A stretch of DNA of 64,000 nucleotides from Arcuatula senhousia. Lineage: Eukaryota; Mollusca; Bivalvia; Mytilida; Mytilidae. The notes under the pieces are model-generated. The model was not told where the DNA came from. It did no database searches and was given only the letters and a program-made list of their open reading frames with translations. The stretch covers positions 16,613,184 through 16,677,183 of the forward strand of contig OZ020303.1 in NCBI GenBank assembly GCA_963971305.1. The letters run 5' to 3'. Position 1 is the first letter of the stretch, and every line of letters starts with the position of its first letter. The translations under genes and the position numbers were made by a program. This document shows positions 43,790-54,099 of the stretch, piece by piece.

Positions 43790-43963
43790 ATTGAAAAAGA
43801 TGAAGTTGTGGGATTAGTGTCTGGTATCTCCGGTCAAGCTAGAGGTCATCAGTTTTCTTTGTCTGGTTTCCGGTTCATGAAGCTGCTAGTACCTGTTATC
43901 TAAATTTGTGATGGTAAGTATTTATATAACAAAACTTAAATTTAATTCTAAAATTTATATTTT
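43790..43963 (+). repeat. DIRS-like right inverted terminal repeat
   Basis: Inverted match to 36755-36900, extended by about 40 bp of AT-rich outer sequence that is present again in the internal complementary region. Confidence 0.75.
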
Positions 43964-44076
43964 AAAATAGAAAAGCATATTCGTGCGTATCTCTTAACAT
44001 GATGTATAAACAAAATGTATCGTCAAATATTGTAGAAATACAAATGACAACAAAGTTCCAGACAATGAATTTTGCT

Positions 44077-44120
44077 ACGCCTGACGCGCGTTTCGTCTAT
44101 TCAAGACTCATCAGAGGCGC
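44077..44120 (-). ncRNA. Type I hammerhead ribozyme (minus strand, copy a)
   Basis: The complement of the 44-nt hammerhead of the plus-strand array, with an intact core (CTGATGAG, GAAA, GTC cleavage triplet). Confidence 0.85.
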
Positions 44121-44434
44121 TCTACCAAAAATATTGAAAATGCCAAACACTGTATGAATATGAAGAGCATAGAACAGTATAACCAAAAATACCAAACTGG
44201 GGAACCAAATTATTACTAAGATATTCAACCTATGTCTGGGGTATGAAGAACCTTAGGGTTTAGACAATTTTGAAATTTAGACGGATAATTTAAAGCTTTG
44301 ATGTATTCTCCAACTCAAAAAAGTTGGTGTCGGAGCGGGCTAACCTCGGGGAATTTAAACTCCACCAGCAGTGCTAACCTTCACGTGTGTTCGAAATACA
44401 AATGACAACAAAGTTCCAGACAATGAATTTTGCT

Positions 44435-44478
44435 ACGCCTGACGCGCGTTTCGTCTATTCAAGACTCATCAGAGGCGC
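44435..44478 (-). ncRNA. Type I hammerhead ribozyme (minus strand, copy b)
   Basis: Identical core and stems to copy a, 358 bp away. Confidence 0.85.
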
Positions 44479-44581
44479 TCTACCAAAAATATTGAAAATG
44501 CCAAACACTGTATGAATATGAAGAGCATAGAACAGTATAACCAAAAATACCAAACTGGGGAACCAAATTATTACTGTAGAA

Positions 44582-45720
44582 GTGATTTTTAATAACTAAA
44601 AAAACTTCGGTTATTTCGGGGGTTATTTTATGTTTTGTGTAAAAGGTCTGAATATTTTTTGTTTATCTATATTCTTGTGACGTTTTTATTTACCACATTC
44701 CTGCAATAACGTCTATCTGATATCAGTCTTTCCAAAGTTTGTTCGGCATAATTTATGAAAAAATATGACTTTTATGAAACTCGCAAACATTTAAGCTTAT
44801 GAGGGAAGGGAAAAGTTTTATCCTTTCATCATAGATTATTAATTTTGTAATAAAGGTCGAGGTCAAAATGTTTCCAGACAGGAGACCTTGAACTTTGTCT
44901 TTGTCTTAGATTATGGTGAAGAAAGATTCAAGTTTTGGTGATCTTTAAAATCTAAAAAGTTTTAATTCCTAGATGACTTTGTATGTTCAGGAGCAAAATA
45001 ATAGTAAACAGCTTTATGAATGTTTACATCAAGATAAAATTCAGATTTCCTTGAGGGAAGCATAAAGTTGTTATCAAACTTAATATACAAATGCCTACAT
45101 GCAGGATTGGATTTGAGAAGCATACATGTATTGGCCAAGTTTTCTGCGAAAACAGAATTAGACTTGAACTCAGCTTTCCGTTTATCCGTCTAAAGTTGGT
45201 TTCTACAACATCTGGATAGAATTTAATGAAACTTATACACAAACTTAAACTTATTAGATACAGAAGAAGTCTGTTGATTTAAAGGTCAATAGTTCAAATA
45301 TCAAGGTCATAACTCAGTTTTGAAATGATTGAAATGCTTGAAATTCTAGAATGAAATAGGTTTCCACAGCAAAACTTTAGTAAACTTGATAGAGTTTCAA
45401 AATATGCACATAAACAAGGCCACGTTCAAAGCGTGCGATTCTTAGCAGGCGGGGTAAGTCATATTGACAAGACAAGCAATTAAGAAAAGGTTGTTGTTTA
45501 TAGAAAAACAAAAGTTCCGTAGAATTTTTTAGCAATCCCTAAAATACAATCAACAAATGAACAATGCGTCAAAGAAAAATAAATAAATAAAAGTGACTAT
45601 CAGAGCGAGTCGATATCTGAGCTGTGTCATACTTCCTCTCTTCTATAAATAACCAAAGTTTTGACCAGAAGGCACTATCACCCAATACCCAACTATTCCT
45701 TTTCTCTTCGGGTTCAAAAG
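44582..45720. other. Harbinger element interior, nothing recognised
   Basis: AT-rich. The 72-codon minus ORF at 45024-45242 has no motif. Repeated phrases such as TCAAGGTCA near 45300 suggest further old repeat debris. Confidence 0.35.
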
Positions 45721-45960
45721 CTAAAAACAAATTTCTGCTATTTCAAATGTGAGCATCGTGCCATCACGTTTCGAAATTGGTCCTCGCACTTGTACAATTA
45801 ATTTATGAGATTTTTTTCTGCAAGTATACGAGTATTCATCCACCGATGGCGCCTGAATAGGAATCCGAGTCCCATCCACAGCTCCTGCAGGGAGAATCTT
45901 TGATTTCGTAAAACTCATAAATGGCCGTTTGTTTTGTTGAATGTACAGAAAATGGAAATA
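45721..45960 (-). pseudogene. HARBI1-like (PIF/Harbinger) transposase remnant
   Basis: The minus-strand ORF (65 codons from 45918) reads GAVDGTRIPIQAP, then YTCRKKSHKLIVQV. This matches the DDE-transposase region of HARBI1-type proteins, where the pattern is G-(V/I)-(D)-G-T-x-(I/V)-x-I-x-A-P, then Y-x-x-R-K-x-x-H-S-(I/L)-x-x-Q. Only this patch survives; the remaining catalytic residues and the Myb-like partner gene are not seen. It fits the Harbinger-type ends at 36196 and 46534. Confidence 0.75.
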
Positions 45961-46603
45961 TTGTTGGCCATCCTTTCATTGAAAGCTGTCGATATAATAT
46001 GTTTATGCAAGGGGGAAATCGACATCTTTCTGACTCTATGTGAATCCAAAATCATCCTCATGTAGCTTCACTGGCACCATTCTAAGTGCTATCATGACAG
46101 CTAACGATAGCTATCTGCATGGACGCTGGTAGTGACTGGGAACGTTTTGTTTGCCTCTCTAGAGTTTCTTGTAGGTCTTTAATGCCATTTTTATTCAACT
46201 TAAGTTACCAAGATAAGAGAACTCAGAACCACTCTTTACAAAATTGGTCTACGTGGCCTCTACGAGCGTGTCTTGTTACACCCTGAAATCGCTAAGATTG
46301 ATATAAGAGTTCGTAATAATTCGTCAAATTTTAAGAACGCCTTCGAGTTACCGGAATTATTAAGATTGGTTTAAGATTATCTTAAGGGAAGTTCTAAAAA
46401 CATTCGTTATTTTGGAATGTTAAGAGTTGTCAATCATTCGATGGTGGCTTAAGAATGCTTCTTGTTACGGTCGTAAAAATTACGATGCTCTTAACACCAT
46501 CGTAAGCCCTAAGAAGGCTTCTTGTTACTGGCCCCTGATTATATAGGCTTTTTGTACATGGTTTTCATTGGAGCATGTTCATCAATATTACGCTCCCGAA
46601 GGG

Positions 46604-46755
46604 TGCGATAATGGTAGAAACGTCAATGTTTTAATGTACTATGAGCTGAATTTTCCTTCAACGTCCTGTGTAGCACGCTTGTTTTTCCCGAACTTTTGAC
46701 GTCTTTTTAACGCTTTTTTCTTTGAAAATTTAAGACGTCATTAAGAGTGTATTCT
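46604..46755 (+). repeat. Direct repeat, right copy (partner 35845-36000)
   Basis: See the left copy. The shared order of motifs and ~80% similarity by eye argue for one ancestral segment. Confidence 0.65.
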
Positions 46756-47100
46756 TCTGAGGTTTCAGTCTCGTTGAAATCTCGTTCAATCAATCAAAGT
46801 TTTATTTAGAGTCGGTACATTACATAACAAGAAAACACAAGCTCTAGCGAGCTTTTAACACCGACATATATATAAATACAATAAGACACACATACATGAC
46901 ATATACATAGTATAAAACAACACATTCAAACATAAAACAAGACAATGAGACAATACACATGCTAAATATAAGCTAGAAAGCATAAGCATAAGACAATACA
47001 CATGCTAAATATAAGTTAGAAAGCATAAGCATAAGATAAAAATGCAAATTAAGCTTAGAAATAGTGTTCATGCCATAAATAGTTAAGACAGTCAAAAGGA

Positions 47101-47650
47101 TAGTCCGAGATTGCTCTGACGTCCTCGGCATTTTTCCAGCAAGCTGGTGCCGTGGGACGTCAGAGCTCCTTCCATATCAAAAACACGGGATTTTAACGAA
47201 TGCTTTGTAAATGTTGAAATAACTCTCACATCAGTCATTTGTAAAATGGAAGATGTAAAACAAGACTAAACTGATATTTTAAAGTATATCGCTTCTAGAA
47301 ACTACCTGATATAATCCAGTTAAATAAGAAAAAAATAAGAGCTGATCTTGAACTTCATCAATTTCATCAAGTTCAAGATCAGCAAAATAATGTACAAATT
47401 TAGATTATTATACTTATTCAAAATATTTTTCTTTACAAAATATGTTGTATTTTTATTCTTGATAACCAAATGGTTCATTTGAGACCAAAGTATATATGCA
47501 ACAGTGATGATAAAGTTTCTAAATTTATCTCAGAAATGCACAACAAAACTGTTGTGCTAAATCCCGTGTTTTTGATATGGAAGGAGCTCTGACGTCCCAC
47601 GGCACAGCTTGCTGGAAAAATGCCGAGGACGTCAGAGCAATCTCGGACTA
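47101..47650. mobile_element. Mutator-like MITE, ~95-bp TIRs, 9-bp target duplication
   Basis: The inverted ends start TAGTCCGAGATTGCTCTGAC and run about 95 bp with one small indel. The same 9 bp, TCAAAAGGA, lies at 47092-47100 and 47651-47659. Long TIRs plus a 9-bp duplication are the marks of the Mutator superfamily. A perfect palindrome GCTGATCTTGAACTT with its complement lies near 47342-47386. There is no coding capacity; the 76-codon ORF over the right TIR is not a gene. It inserted into the LINE 3' UTR. Confidence 0.85.
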
Positions 47651-48019
47651 TCAAAAGGATAAACTAAAAAATGGCAAAAGCTGTATAACTAAAAAACAAA
47701 AAAAAGAGAATCATATGCATGCGCTGCACTGGCATGAGCCACCATCTGGATCCCAAGTCTGGACAATTCTTTTGAATTGTTCAAAGTTGGACTCCTGTCT
47801 ACAATGATTGGGCAACTCATTCCAGATTTGCGCAGCATTAAATCTAAATCTTTGTAGTTCTGACTCGTGGTATATCTGTTGTGTTTTTTTACCTGAAATT
47901 ATAGGATTGTATTTTTATGTCAATAAGATCATGTAAATATTGTGGACTTTTTTTTATAAATAATTTTAAATGTTTCAATTGCAATAGTTCGAATGCGTCT
48001 AACCTTTAGTGATGGTAGT

Positions 48020-49544
48020 TTGGATTTTTCGAGTAAATGTTCATAAGATGATTCATATTAAAAACGAAAGAATATGGAATATCATAGTCCTCATATATAA
48101 AACGTAAGGCATGTTCTTGAATTCTTTCCATTTTACGTGAGTTTTTTTTCTGAACAATAATGCCAAGTAACAGGACAGTAATTAAAATTACACAGTATAA
48201 ATGAGTAGTAAGCTGTAAGTCTTCCAAATTTGTTCATATATTTACCAAATCTCTTTAAAATATTTAATTGCCTGGAAGCCTTTCTACACATGTCAGCAAT
48301 ATGAGTATCAAAATTTAAATCAGAGTCAATATTAACACCCAAAAGTTTGACATTTTCCTCACATTTTATAATGTTTCCACTCAGATTAAAAGATAAATTT
48401 TGACTTTTTGTTTTTTTTTCCTATAGCTATCGCCTGGAATTTATCAGGGTTAGCTTTCATAAGATTGAGTGAAAACCAGTTAATAAGTTCCAGACTATCA
48501 TTTTCAAGAGTTTGGGTTACAACATCAATGTTTTCATGGCAATAAGACACTGTATTGTCGTCAGCATAATTATAAATTGTACTGTCATTTACAAACAAAA
48601 ATATATCATTCACAAATATATTGAATAAGACAGGGCCTAAAATAGAGCCCTGAGGAACACCTTTAATGAGCTGGCTCCATTCGCTAAAGGTGCCCCCACT
48701 TTCACCCGTTGCTTTCTATTACATAGGTAATTTTCAAGTAAATTTAATGAAGTTTTAGATAAACCATAAGCTTTGAGTTTGAGTAAAAGTAGGTTGTGTG
48801 GTAAACAGTCAAAGGCCTTAGAGAGACCCATTAATATTGCTGCCATGTGTTTGCTATTATCCAAAGCATGTTTCCAGTCCTCGATAATTTTTAGCAAGGC
48901 AGTTTGACAGCCGAAACCAGGTCTAAAGGCTGAAAGCATTGGGTGAAAGTGGTCCTCCATAAAAACCATTAGTTGATCATGAATGGCACGCTCAAAGATC
49001 TTTGAAATGCACGGTAAGACACTTACAGGTCTGTAATTTCCTTTTTCTAGAGCATTATTCTTTTTATAAAGGGGAGATACTTGCGCCGCTTTTAGATCTG
49101 CAGGAAATATAGAAGAGTCAATAGACTAGTTTACCAAAATCGTAATGGGGGGAGTTATTTCCTGCTGTGTCATTTTTAAGATCTTTGGGTAAATGCCATC
49201 ATACCCTGTAGCCTTTTTATATTTAATTTGTTAATTTGCTTGGCTACAAAATCATCTGATACATGTTCAAAATTTAATTCATTTGTACTATTATTATTTT
49301 CTAAAATTATCTTAACACTGGGATGTTCTTCATCTATAATTACAGATTTATCACCAATATCTTTAGCAACATTAATGAAAAAATCATTAAAAATTTTTGA
49401 AACCTCTTGCTTGTCATTTATGATATTGTTGTTTTCACATAGAACAATAGTATTGTTTGCACTTTTCATTTTGCTTGATAAAAAAGGTTTTATTGTTGGC
49501 CAAAAAGCCAACAATAAATGTGAATAATTTTTAAACCGTGACAT
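48020..49544 (-). pseudogene. LINE reverse transcriptase remnant
   Basis: Fragments in several frames, in coding order: a pre-RT segment with TIKPFLSSK and FNDFFINVAKDIG (49544-49176); RT motifs 1-3 with LSAFRPGFGCQTALL and LSKAFDCLPHNLLLLKL (48969-48637, where GLSKAFD stands for the usual DLSKAFD); GVPQGSILGPVLF (about 48620-48660, frame shifted); NYADDNTVSYC (48613-48386); and GVNIDSDLNFDTHI to CPVTWHYCS (48342-48020). Frameshifts between blocks make it non-functional. It resembles the fragment at 34906-35720. Confidence 0.88.
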
Positions 49545-49560
49545 CTAATTGAAAACTTTT

Positions 49561-50794
49561 GATGCATATTTATCAAACGATGATCCAACGCTAAATTATG
49601 TCAAAAATCAGAAAGATACGACTAGTAGTTTTTGAGATATGAAACATTTTAATTTAATTTTTGACCAAATTTGAATCTGATCACAATCTGAATTTAGCCA
49701 ATTTCAGGGTAGGGGTAGTAAAATTCATTTTTCCAGCAACATATGCATGCAATTTGTATGATTTTTTTTCTAAATTCAAATTAAATATCTGTCCAATTAT
49801 TATTACTACCTATTATAAAAAAAATTATCAGCGATACTTCAAATGGGTCGTTTGTTTCCGTCGTTTCTATATTTACAAAAGCTCTTTGCAATGTACATAC
49901 TTTCACTTTTCACTCGGTGGCTATATTAGGATTCTCAATCTTCGGATTTCCATCAAGACAATATGGCCGCGACCAGTAGATTATGTGTTCCGCTTCGGAT
50001 TATATTTTAGTCAGTGTAGCATATCTTGCGTAACTTCAGTGTAATGGATATTTGATTTTGGATTGCGAAAATTTACTTAATTGAATAAAGTTTTAAAGGA
50101 CAAACATACTATTCGGACACCAAAAATAAGTTAAGTCATGCAAAAAAGTTGTACACAGCATATCTTCGTATTTCATGCTTTTATGTGGCAGTGTTTTAAT
50201 GCAACAATGCGATTCAACTAGATCATCGTAGTCGCTTTATCAGGTTGTGCACATGTTTAAGCGTACTTTCTTATACTCAATTTTGACTGCAAAATGTTAA
50301 TTCATTGAAGATTATTATCACAGACAGAAATTTAGGTCAATCAGACACACACAATTCAAGCATTTTATTGATTTTTAGAAAATGACAAAATAGCCACATT
50401 GGGTCATTCGTCTGTCTTGATCTAGGTCATTTTAATAAAGATGAATAATTTAATCTATTTCTCACAAAGCTATTGCGGGATTCGGAAAACTAAACTTATT
50501 TGTCACAAGTTATTGGTTGTTCGAAAAAGTTATCATTGCTTGATAATTTTGTCGATTCACCACACAGAGACCAAAGTCGCCACGCTTACAAACATGTCAG
50601 AAAATAATTGCGAAACCACAGGGTCTTGGATTATAGAGTAGGGGGTCGACTTTTTTTAAAGTCAATATAAACGACCAGAATCAAAGCCCCTGTGTGCGGA
50701 ACATGGATTTCAGCGTTCCTGTATAAGTTTGCTTTAGTCTCCATCATAAAGGGAGGGACAATTTTTGAATAGGTGACAATCAAAAATATTTGTG
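49561..50794. other. Intergenic, nothing recognised
   Basis: AT-rich. The 127-codon plus ORF at 49661-50044 and the smaller ORFs after it show no domain and no splice context I could tie to a gene. Confidence 0.4.
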
Positions 50795-50970
50795 CAGTGG
50801 CGGATCTGGGGGGGTCCGAGATTGGAATTTTCCTCCTTTCCGCCAAAAATTTCGCAAGTAACGTGTAGATTTTCTGCAAAATTTGTCTGGAACCACCCCC
50901 TTTTCGTCATTCGTCCACAGCGGACTTTATGTGGACCAACCCCTTTCAAAATATTCTGGATCTGGCCCTG
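50795..50970. mobile_element. Short hAT-like MITE
   Basis: Imperfect inverted ends CAGTGGCGGATCTGG and the complement of CAGGGCCAGATCCAG bound 176 bp. CAGxGGCGGATCC ends are common among animal hAT MITEs. No 8-bp duplication was verified. The four overlapping short ORFs here are by-products. Confidence 0.5.
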
Positions 50971-50974
50971 TTTG

Positions 50975-51559
50975 CGTTATAATATGATTTATTGCTATTA
51001 GATGTAAAAAAATTAAAGGCATACATGTACATTGCAAATTTTCATAAAGAGATCTACATTGAGTTTAAACTTATTTCATATAATATTATATACATTTTGT
51101 ACTTCAAAATCATAGGCTGATCTGACAAATGATAACCATTAAAGTAGACGATAATAGATGTACATGTGGAATAATTGTACGTGATACAACCAACATAAAG
51201 AAACAGCCAGCAGTCTTAAGCATGGCCAGAAGTCGCTGCTCGCCGTCTTGCATTGGCCCAGGACTAAAAATACAAACAAAGGATGAGTCCAGTTTGCCTT
51301 TTGGTCACACGCAGAAAAAAGTCAAAATAACAATGTATGATTTTTTTTTACATCTTCGCATGCTTAGAATGCAACTAAATGTTTAAAATAATAATATTAT
51401 ATAACGAAAATTATAAAAATTTCTAGGCAAAAAATACATGTTTTCGTCTTCGGTATTCCCAGAATCCCGTTGGTAGCTTTTGTTCTCAGAATAATTTGAA
51501 GATTGAAACTTTTTTGAACTTAAACATTAAGCTGACTTATAAGTATATATAAACAACTG
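50975..51559. other. Intergenic with a fragment also found near 57.5 kb
   Basis: ACAGCCAGCAGTC and CCGTCTTGCATTGGCCCAGG (about 51200-51265) resemble ACAGCCAGTAGCC and CCATCTTGCATTGGTCCAAG at 57509-57572, so this is a dispersed repeat. The 85-codon ORF over it is not credible as a gene. Confidence 0.4.
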
Positions 51560-51660
51560 ACTGTGACATCTTCGATCCAATGTAGACTTTTGTAGAGCTC
51601 GATGAGCTGAAGGTTTAAGCAAGCAATAGCTTTTCTCTATCTGCAATAGTTTCCTATTTC
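51560..51660 (+). repeat. Fragment of the 155-bp tandem family
   Basis: It shares TTTTGTAGAGCT, GATGAGCTGAA, GCAAGCAATAGCTTTTCTCT and ATCTGCAATAGTTT with the units at 23.3-26.1 kb. It is interrupted on the right by the SINE insertion. Confidence 0.7.
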
Positions 51661-51673
51661 CTCCACTAACATA

Positions 51674-52158
51674 GTCCCGTGCGGGGCCCGGGTGGCGAAA
51701 AGGCCCGCAGCAGAGCCTAGCTTGTCGTAAGAGGCGACTAAGGATCTTGGGATTCTGACGTCGGGTCAGTGCTCAGCCCACAGAGCGACCAAGTGTGTAC
51801 CCTAGGTGGCAGACTAGGGTGGCCCTCGTCCGCGGGGGTTGTCAGGTCTATAATACGGAAACCCTGACCGCCGACCATAGTGGGCCAACGTGCGTGGAGA
51901 GTGCCACGCTCCATGCACGTAAAAAAAAACCTTTGTGGACCGCCAAGTAGTGCACCACATAGGCTAAATTTTCCGCCCCTACCCACCTCTCCCCTTTTCC
52001 TGTGGTTCTTAATTTACAGGTCCTTTGTTTCCCACCCCACCCCATATTTCATATATCATCATCATTTCATGTTCATTTTATCATCCTTTTCATGTTCATC
52101 GCCTGTATAAAATAACCTATATATAGCGTTGCACGGCCGTAAAACACCAACTCACTCA
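51674..52158 (+). mobile_element. SINE with 13-bp target duplication and (ACTC)n tail
   Basis: 485 bp bounded by CTCCACTAACATA at 51661-51673 and again at 52159-52171. The head is GTCCCGTGCGGGGCCCGGGT followed by GTCGTAAGAGGCGACTAAGG. The body has a GTGGACCGCCAAGTAGTGCA box, and the tail is CAACTCACTCA. The duplication and the simple tail show retroposition. Other copies are at 4971-5425 (reverse) and 31773-32080 (old fragment). No clear Pol III A/B boxes were found, so the promoter type is open. Confidence 0.85.
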
Positions 52159-52171
52159 CTCCACTAACATA

Positions 52172-53003
52172 ACCAAACTTTGATGCAGTTATATTAAACT
52201 AAATAGGAGATGATAAACCTACATGTACAATGTACTGGATCTAAAAACAAATAATGTTTAGGATAAACACTTGCATGACTTAGATTTATCAACATGTTTA
52301 TCTTAAAATGGCTTAATTTTAGATTGATTTTATAGTATGTGTACAGCAAAGGCTAAACCTTAGCAGGACCTAGAAATAATAAAGTCTTTTTTTATGTTTT
52401 CAAAGCAGACCTTTCCTTTTTGTGTCCATAGCGGCTTGCTAGGCAATATGCATTAGAGTCCACACTTGTTTTATTAAAACAAACTGAGTGGTTTTTGAGG
52501 TTTTGGTATGAAAGAAATTTTGAAAAATCTTGATATTTACCGGTTTTATGATGTCTTTAAAATGTCCTAAATAGGGACATTTTCGGGGTTTAACTTTCTT
52601 ATATCATCACGGACATATACTTGTTACAAGTTAAATTTGTTAAGAATCATGGAAACTTTGAGAGAAAATTTGATTGTAAAACTCGATATTTAAAGAAAAT
52701 TGCCTAAAAAAAGGCCCCAAAAAATGATGCAATTTAGGGAAAATTGTAAAAATATGACCTTTTTAAATGGCAGCGAACTAAAATACACTATGATACGGAC
52801 ATATTGTTTTCTTATTAAATATGGTTTTCCCATGGTCTAAGCATCTCAAAAAAGTTGTATAACGATTTACATTTTGATCTTTTTTCATCGATAAATCTAC
52901 ACCCTCAATATTTTTCGACTTTATAAAATATATCTAAATTTATATTTATATTCAAGTAGTTCTGTGTGTGGCTAGTTCCCTTCTGCCTATTCCCTGCATA
53001 CAT
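52172..53003. other. Intergenic, nothing recognised
   Basis: AT-rich spacer with no ORF of interest and no bounded repeat that I could confirm. Confidence 0.35.
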
Positions 53004-53096
53004 CACAGGGACTTGTTACGAAAAAAAATTAAATATCTCTATATAAAAAAACATATATATACAGATATTTATTTTTTTTCGTAACAAGTCCCTGTG
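53004..53096. repeat. Near-perfect palindrome (hairpin)
   Basis: CACAGGGACTTGTTACGAAA on the left is matched by its complement ending at 53096, with AT-rich arms continuing to the centre. The stem is about 40 bp. It could be a small fold-back MITE. Confidence 0.75.
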
Positions 53097-53099
53097 CAT

Positions 53100-54095
53100 A
53101 CATGTATTCACATATACAAAACATATTCTCTGGGCGTAGTCACCGCTTTAGTGTCGGATAAAAAATGCTGAATATTATTTGACTGACACCGAAAAGTCAC
53201 GAGGTCTGATGAACATCCGGGGATCTGTTGGTAAGGACCCAAAAATAAAAAAGCGTGAGGAGGACTACTACACAGGGGCTACAACCCCTTTTAGAAACCA
53301 CGAATTAGATTTGGTACTTTTTCCTTTAAAACAGATTCATTACCCCCAAAATTTTTATTCATTTTCGACCCAGATCTCCCTGTTACAACAAATATTTTAG
53401 CACATGTGTCCGCACGTCAAATCAAAACAAAAGCAGTATTTTTTGACAATGACGACGAGTTGATTTACATAATTAGAATTAATCCATTTAATACCGCAGC
53501 ATCCCGAAGAAAGGATAAACGAAGGTTTTTACACACCAATAATCTTGTTTGATCCTAACCAAGTTTGGAAAATAATCTTGTTTGATCCAACCAAGTTTGG
53601 ATAATAATCTTGTTTGATCCCACCAAATTTGGAAAATGTGTTGTGAAGAGAAAATTTAACATATAGTCCGTTCTCATAAAATCGTGGGTTCCATTTTATC
53701 ATGGTATTTACAGTTCATTTCAACCAAATATTCAACTGTTACGTCACTGTTTCTCCGTAGCTATGTACCACAATATTATGAGATACCAGTATATTTCTTT
53801 GCATAAACACAATTACTGCTGTACTGGTGGTAGAGACTGTCTCGCTAGAAAGTCTTTCTCACCATCTAATTTTCAAACTTTCATTGTGAAATTATATTGA
53901 AAGCCAGGGCAGATGTGGAATAAAACCTGAACTGGAAAGGAGAAATAATTACCTTTAAAATGAGTCATTCTATGAAAGTTTTTAATAAGAAATTGGCCAC
54001 ATGGTGAGAACTGTTGTGAGAAAAAGTGGCGAAAACTGCTTTCAAACCAGTACTGATCACCGAGTAGATCTTGCAAGCAAGTTACTATTACCATG
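53100..54095. other. Intergenic, nothing recognised
   Basis: Phrases such as AATAATCTTGTTTGATCC recur three times near 53540-53640 (small tandem repeat of about 38-48 bp). No gene is supported. Confidence 0.4.
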
Positions 54096-54099
54096 ATTA

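Larger units (their letters stand above)
36755..43963 (+). mobile_element. DIRS-like element with inverted ends and internal complementary region
   Basis: The left end (36755-36900) and right end (43790-43963) are inverted copies sharing CCATCACAAATTTAGATAAC and TCATGAACCGGAAACCAGAC. A 100-bp block at 43645-43746 is the complement of the left outer end joined directly to the complement of the right outer end. That internal complementary region is the defining architecture of DIRS retrotransposons, used for circular replication. No target duplication was seen, also as expected. I could not read RT, methyltransferase or tyrosine recombinase motifs in the interior. It is badly decayed or non-autonomous, and is interrupted by a retrozyme array. 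Confidence 0.7.
44038..44575 (-). repeat. Second retrozyme-like array (1.5 units, opposite orientation)
   Basis: Same 358-bp unit as 38546-40560 but inverted, with two hammerheads 358 bp apart. GTAGAA occurs directly at both edges (44032-44037 and 44576-44581) and may be a target duplication. It lies about 75 bp outside the DIRS-like right end, still inside the Harbinger-bounded block. Confidence 0.8.
36196..46534. mobile_element. Harbinger-type element, 10.3 kb, filled with nested insertions
   Basis: Ends GGGCCGGTAACAAGAA (left) and the complement of GGGCCAGTAACAAGAA (right) are flanked on both sides by CTG (36193-36195 and 46535-46537), a CWG-type 3-bp duplication as PIF/Harbinger elements make. 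A HARBI1-like transposase remnant lies at 45721-45918, near the right end. Sub-terminal sequence at both ends is rich in TTCGTAA/TCTTAAC phrases. Most of the interior is a later DIRS-like element and retrozyme arrays. Confidence 0.7.
46785..49560 (-). mobile_element. Decayed LINE (3' part with reverse transcriptase)
   Basis: It ends on the minus strand with CTAAATAAAACTTTGATTGA at about 46790, the short-repeat 3' end of an L2/CR1-like LINE. Its 3' UTR is interrupted by the 550-bp MITE at 47101-47650. Coding remnants run from 49544 to about 48020. The 5' endonuclease region is missing. Confidence 0.8.

Noticed and set aside
51674..52158. A tRNA gene at the SINE head
   Set aside because: No B box (GGTTCGANNCC-like) or cloverleaf could be drawn.
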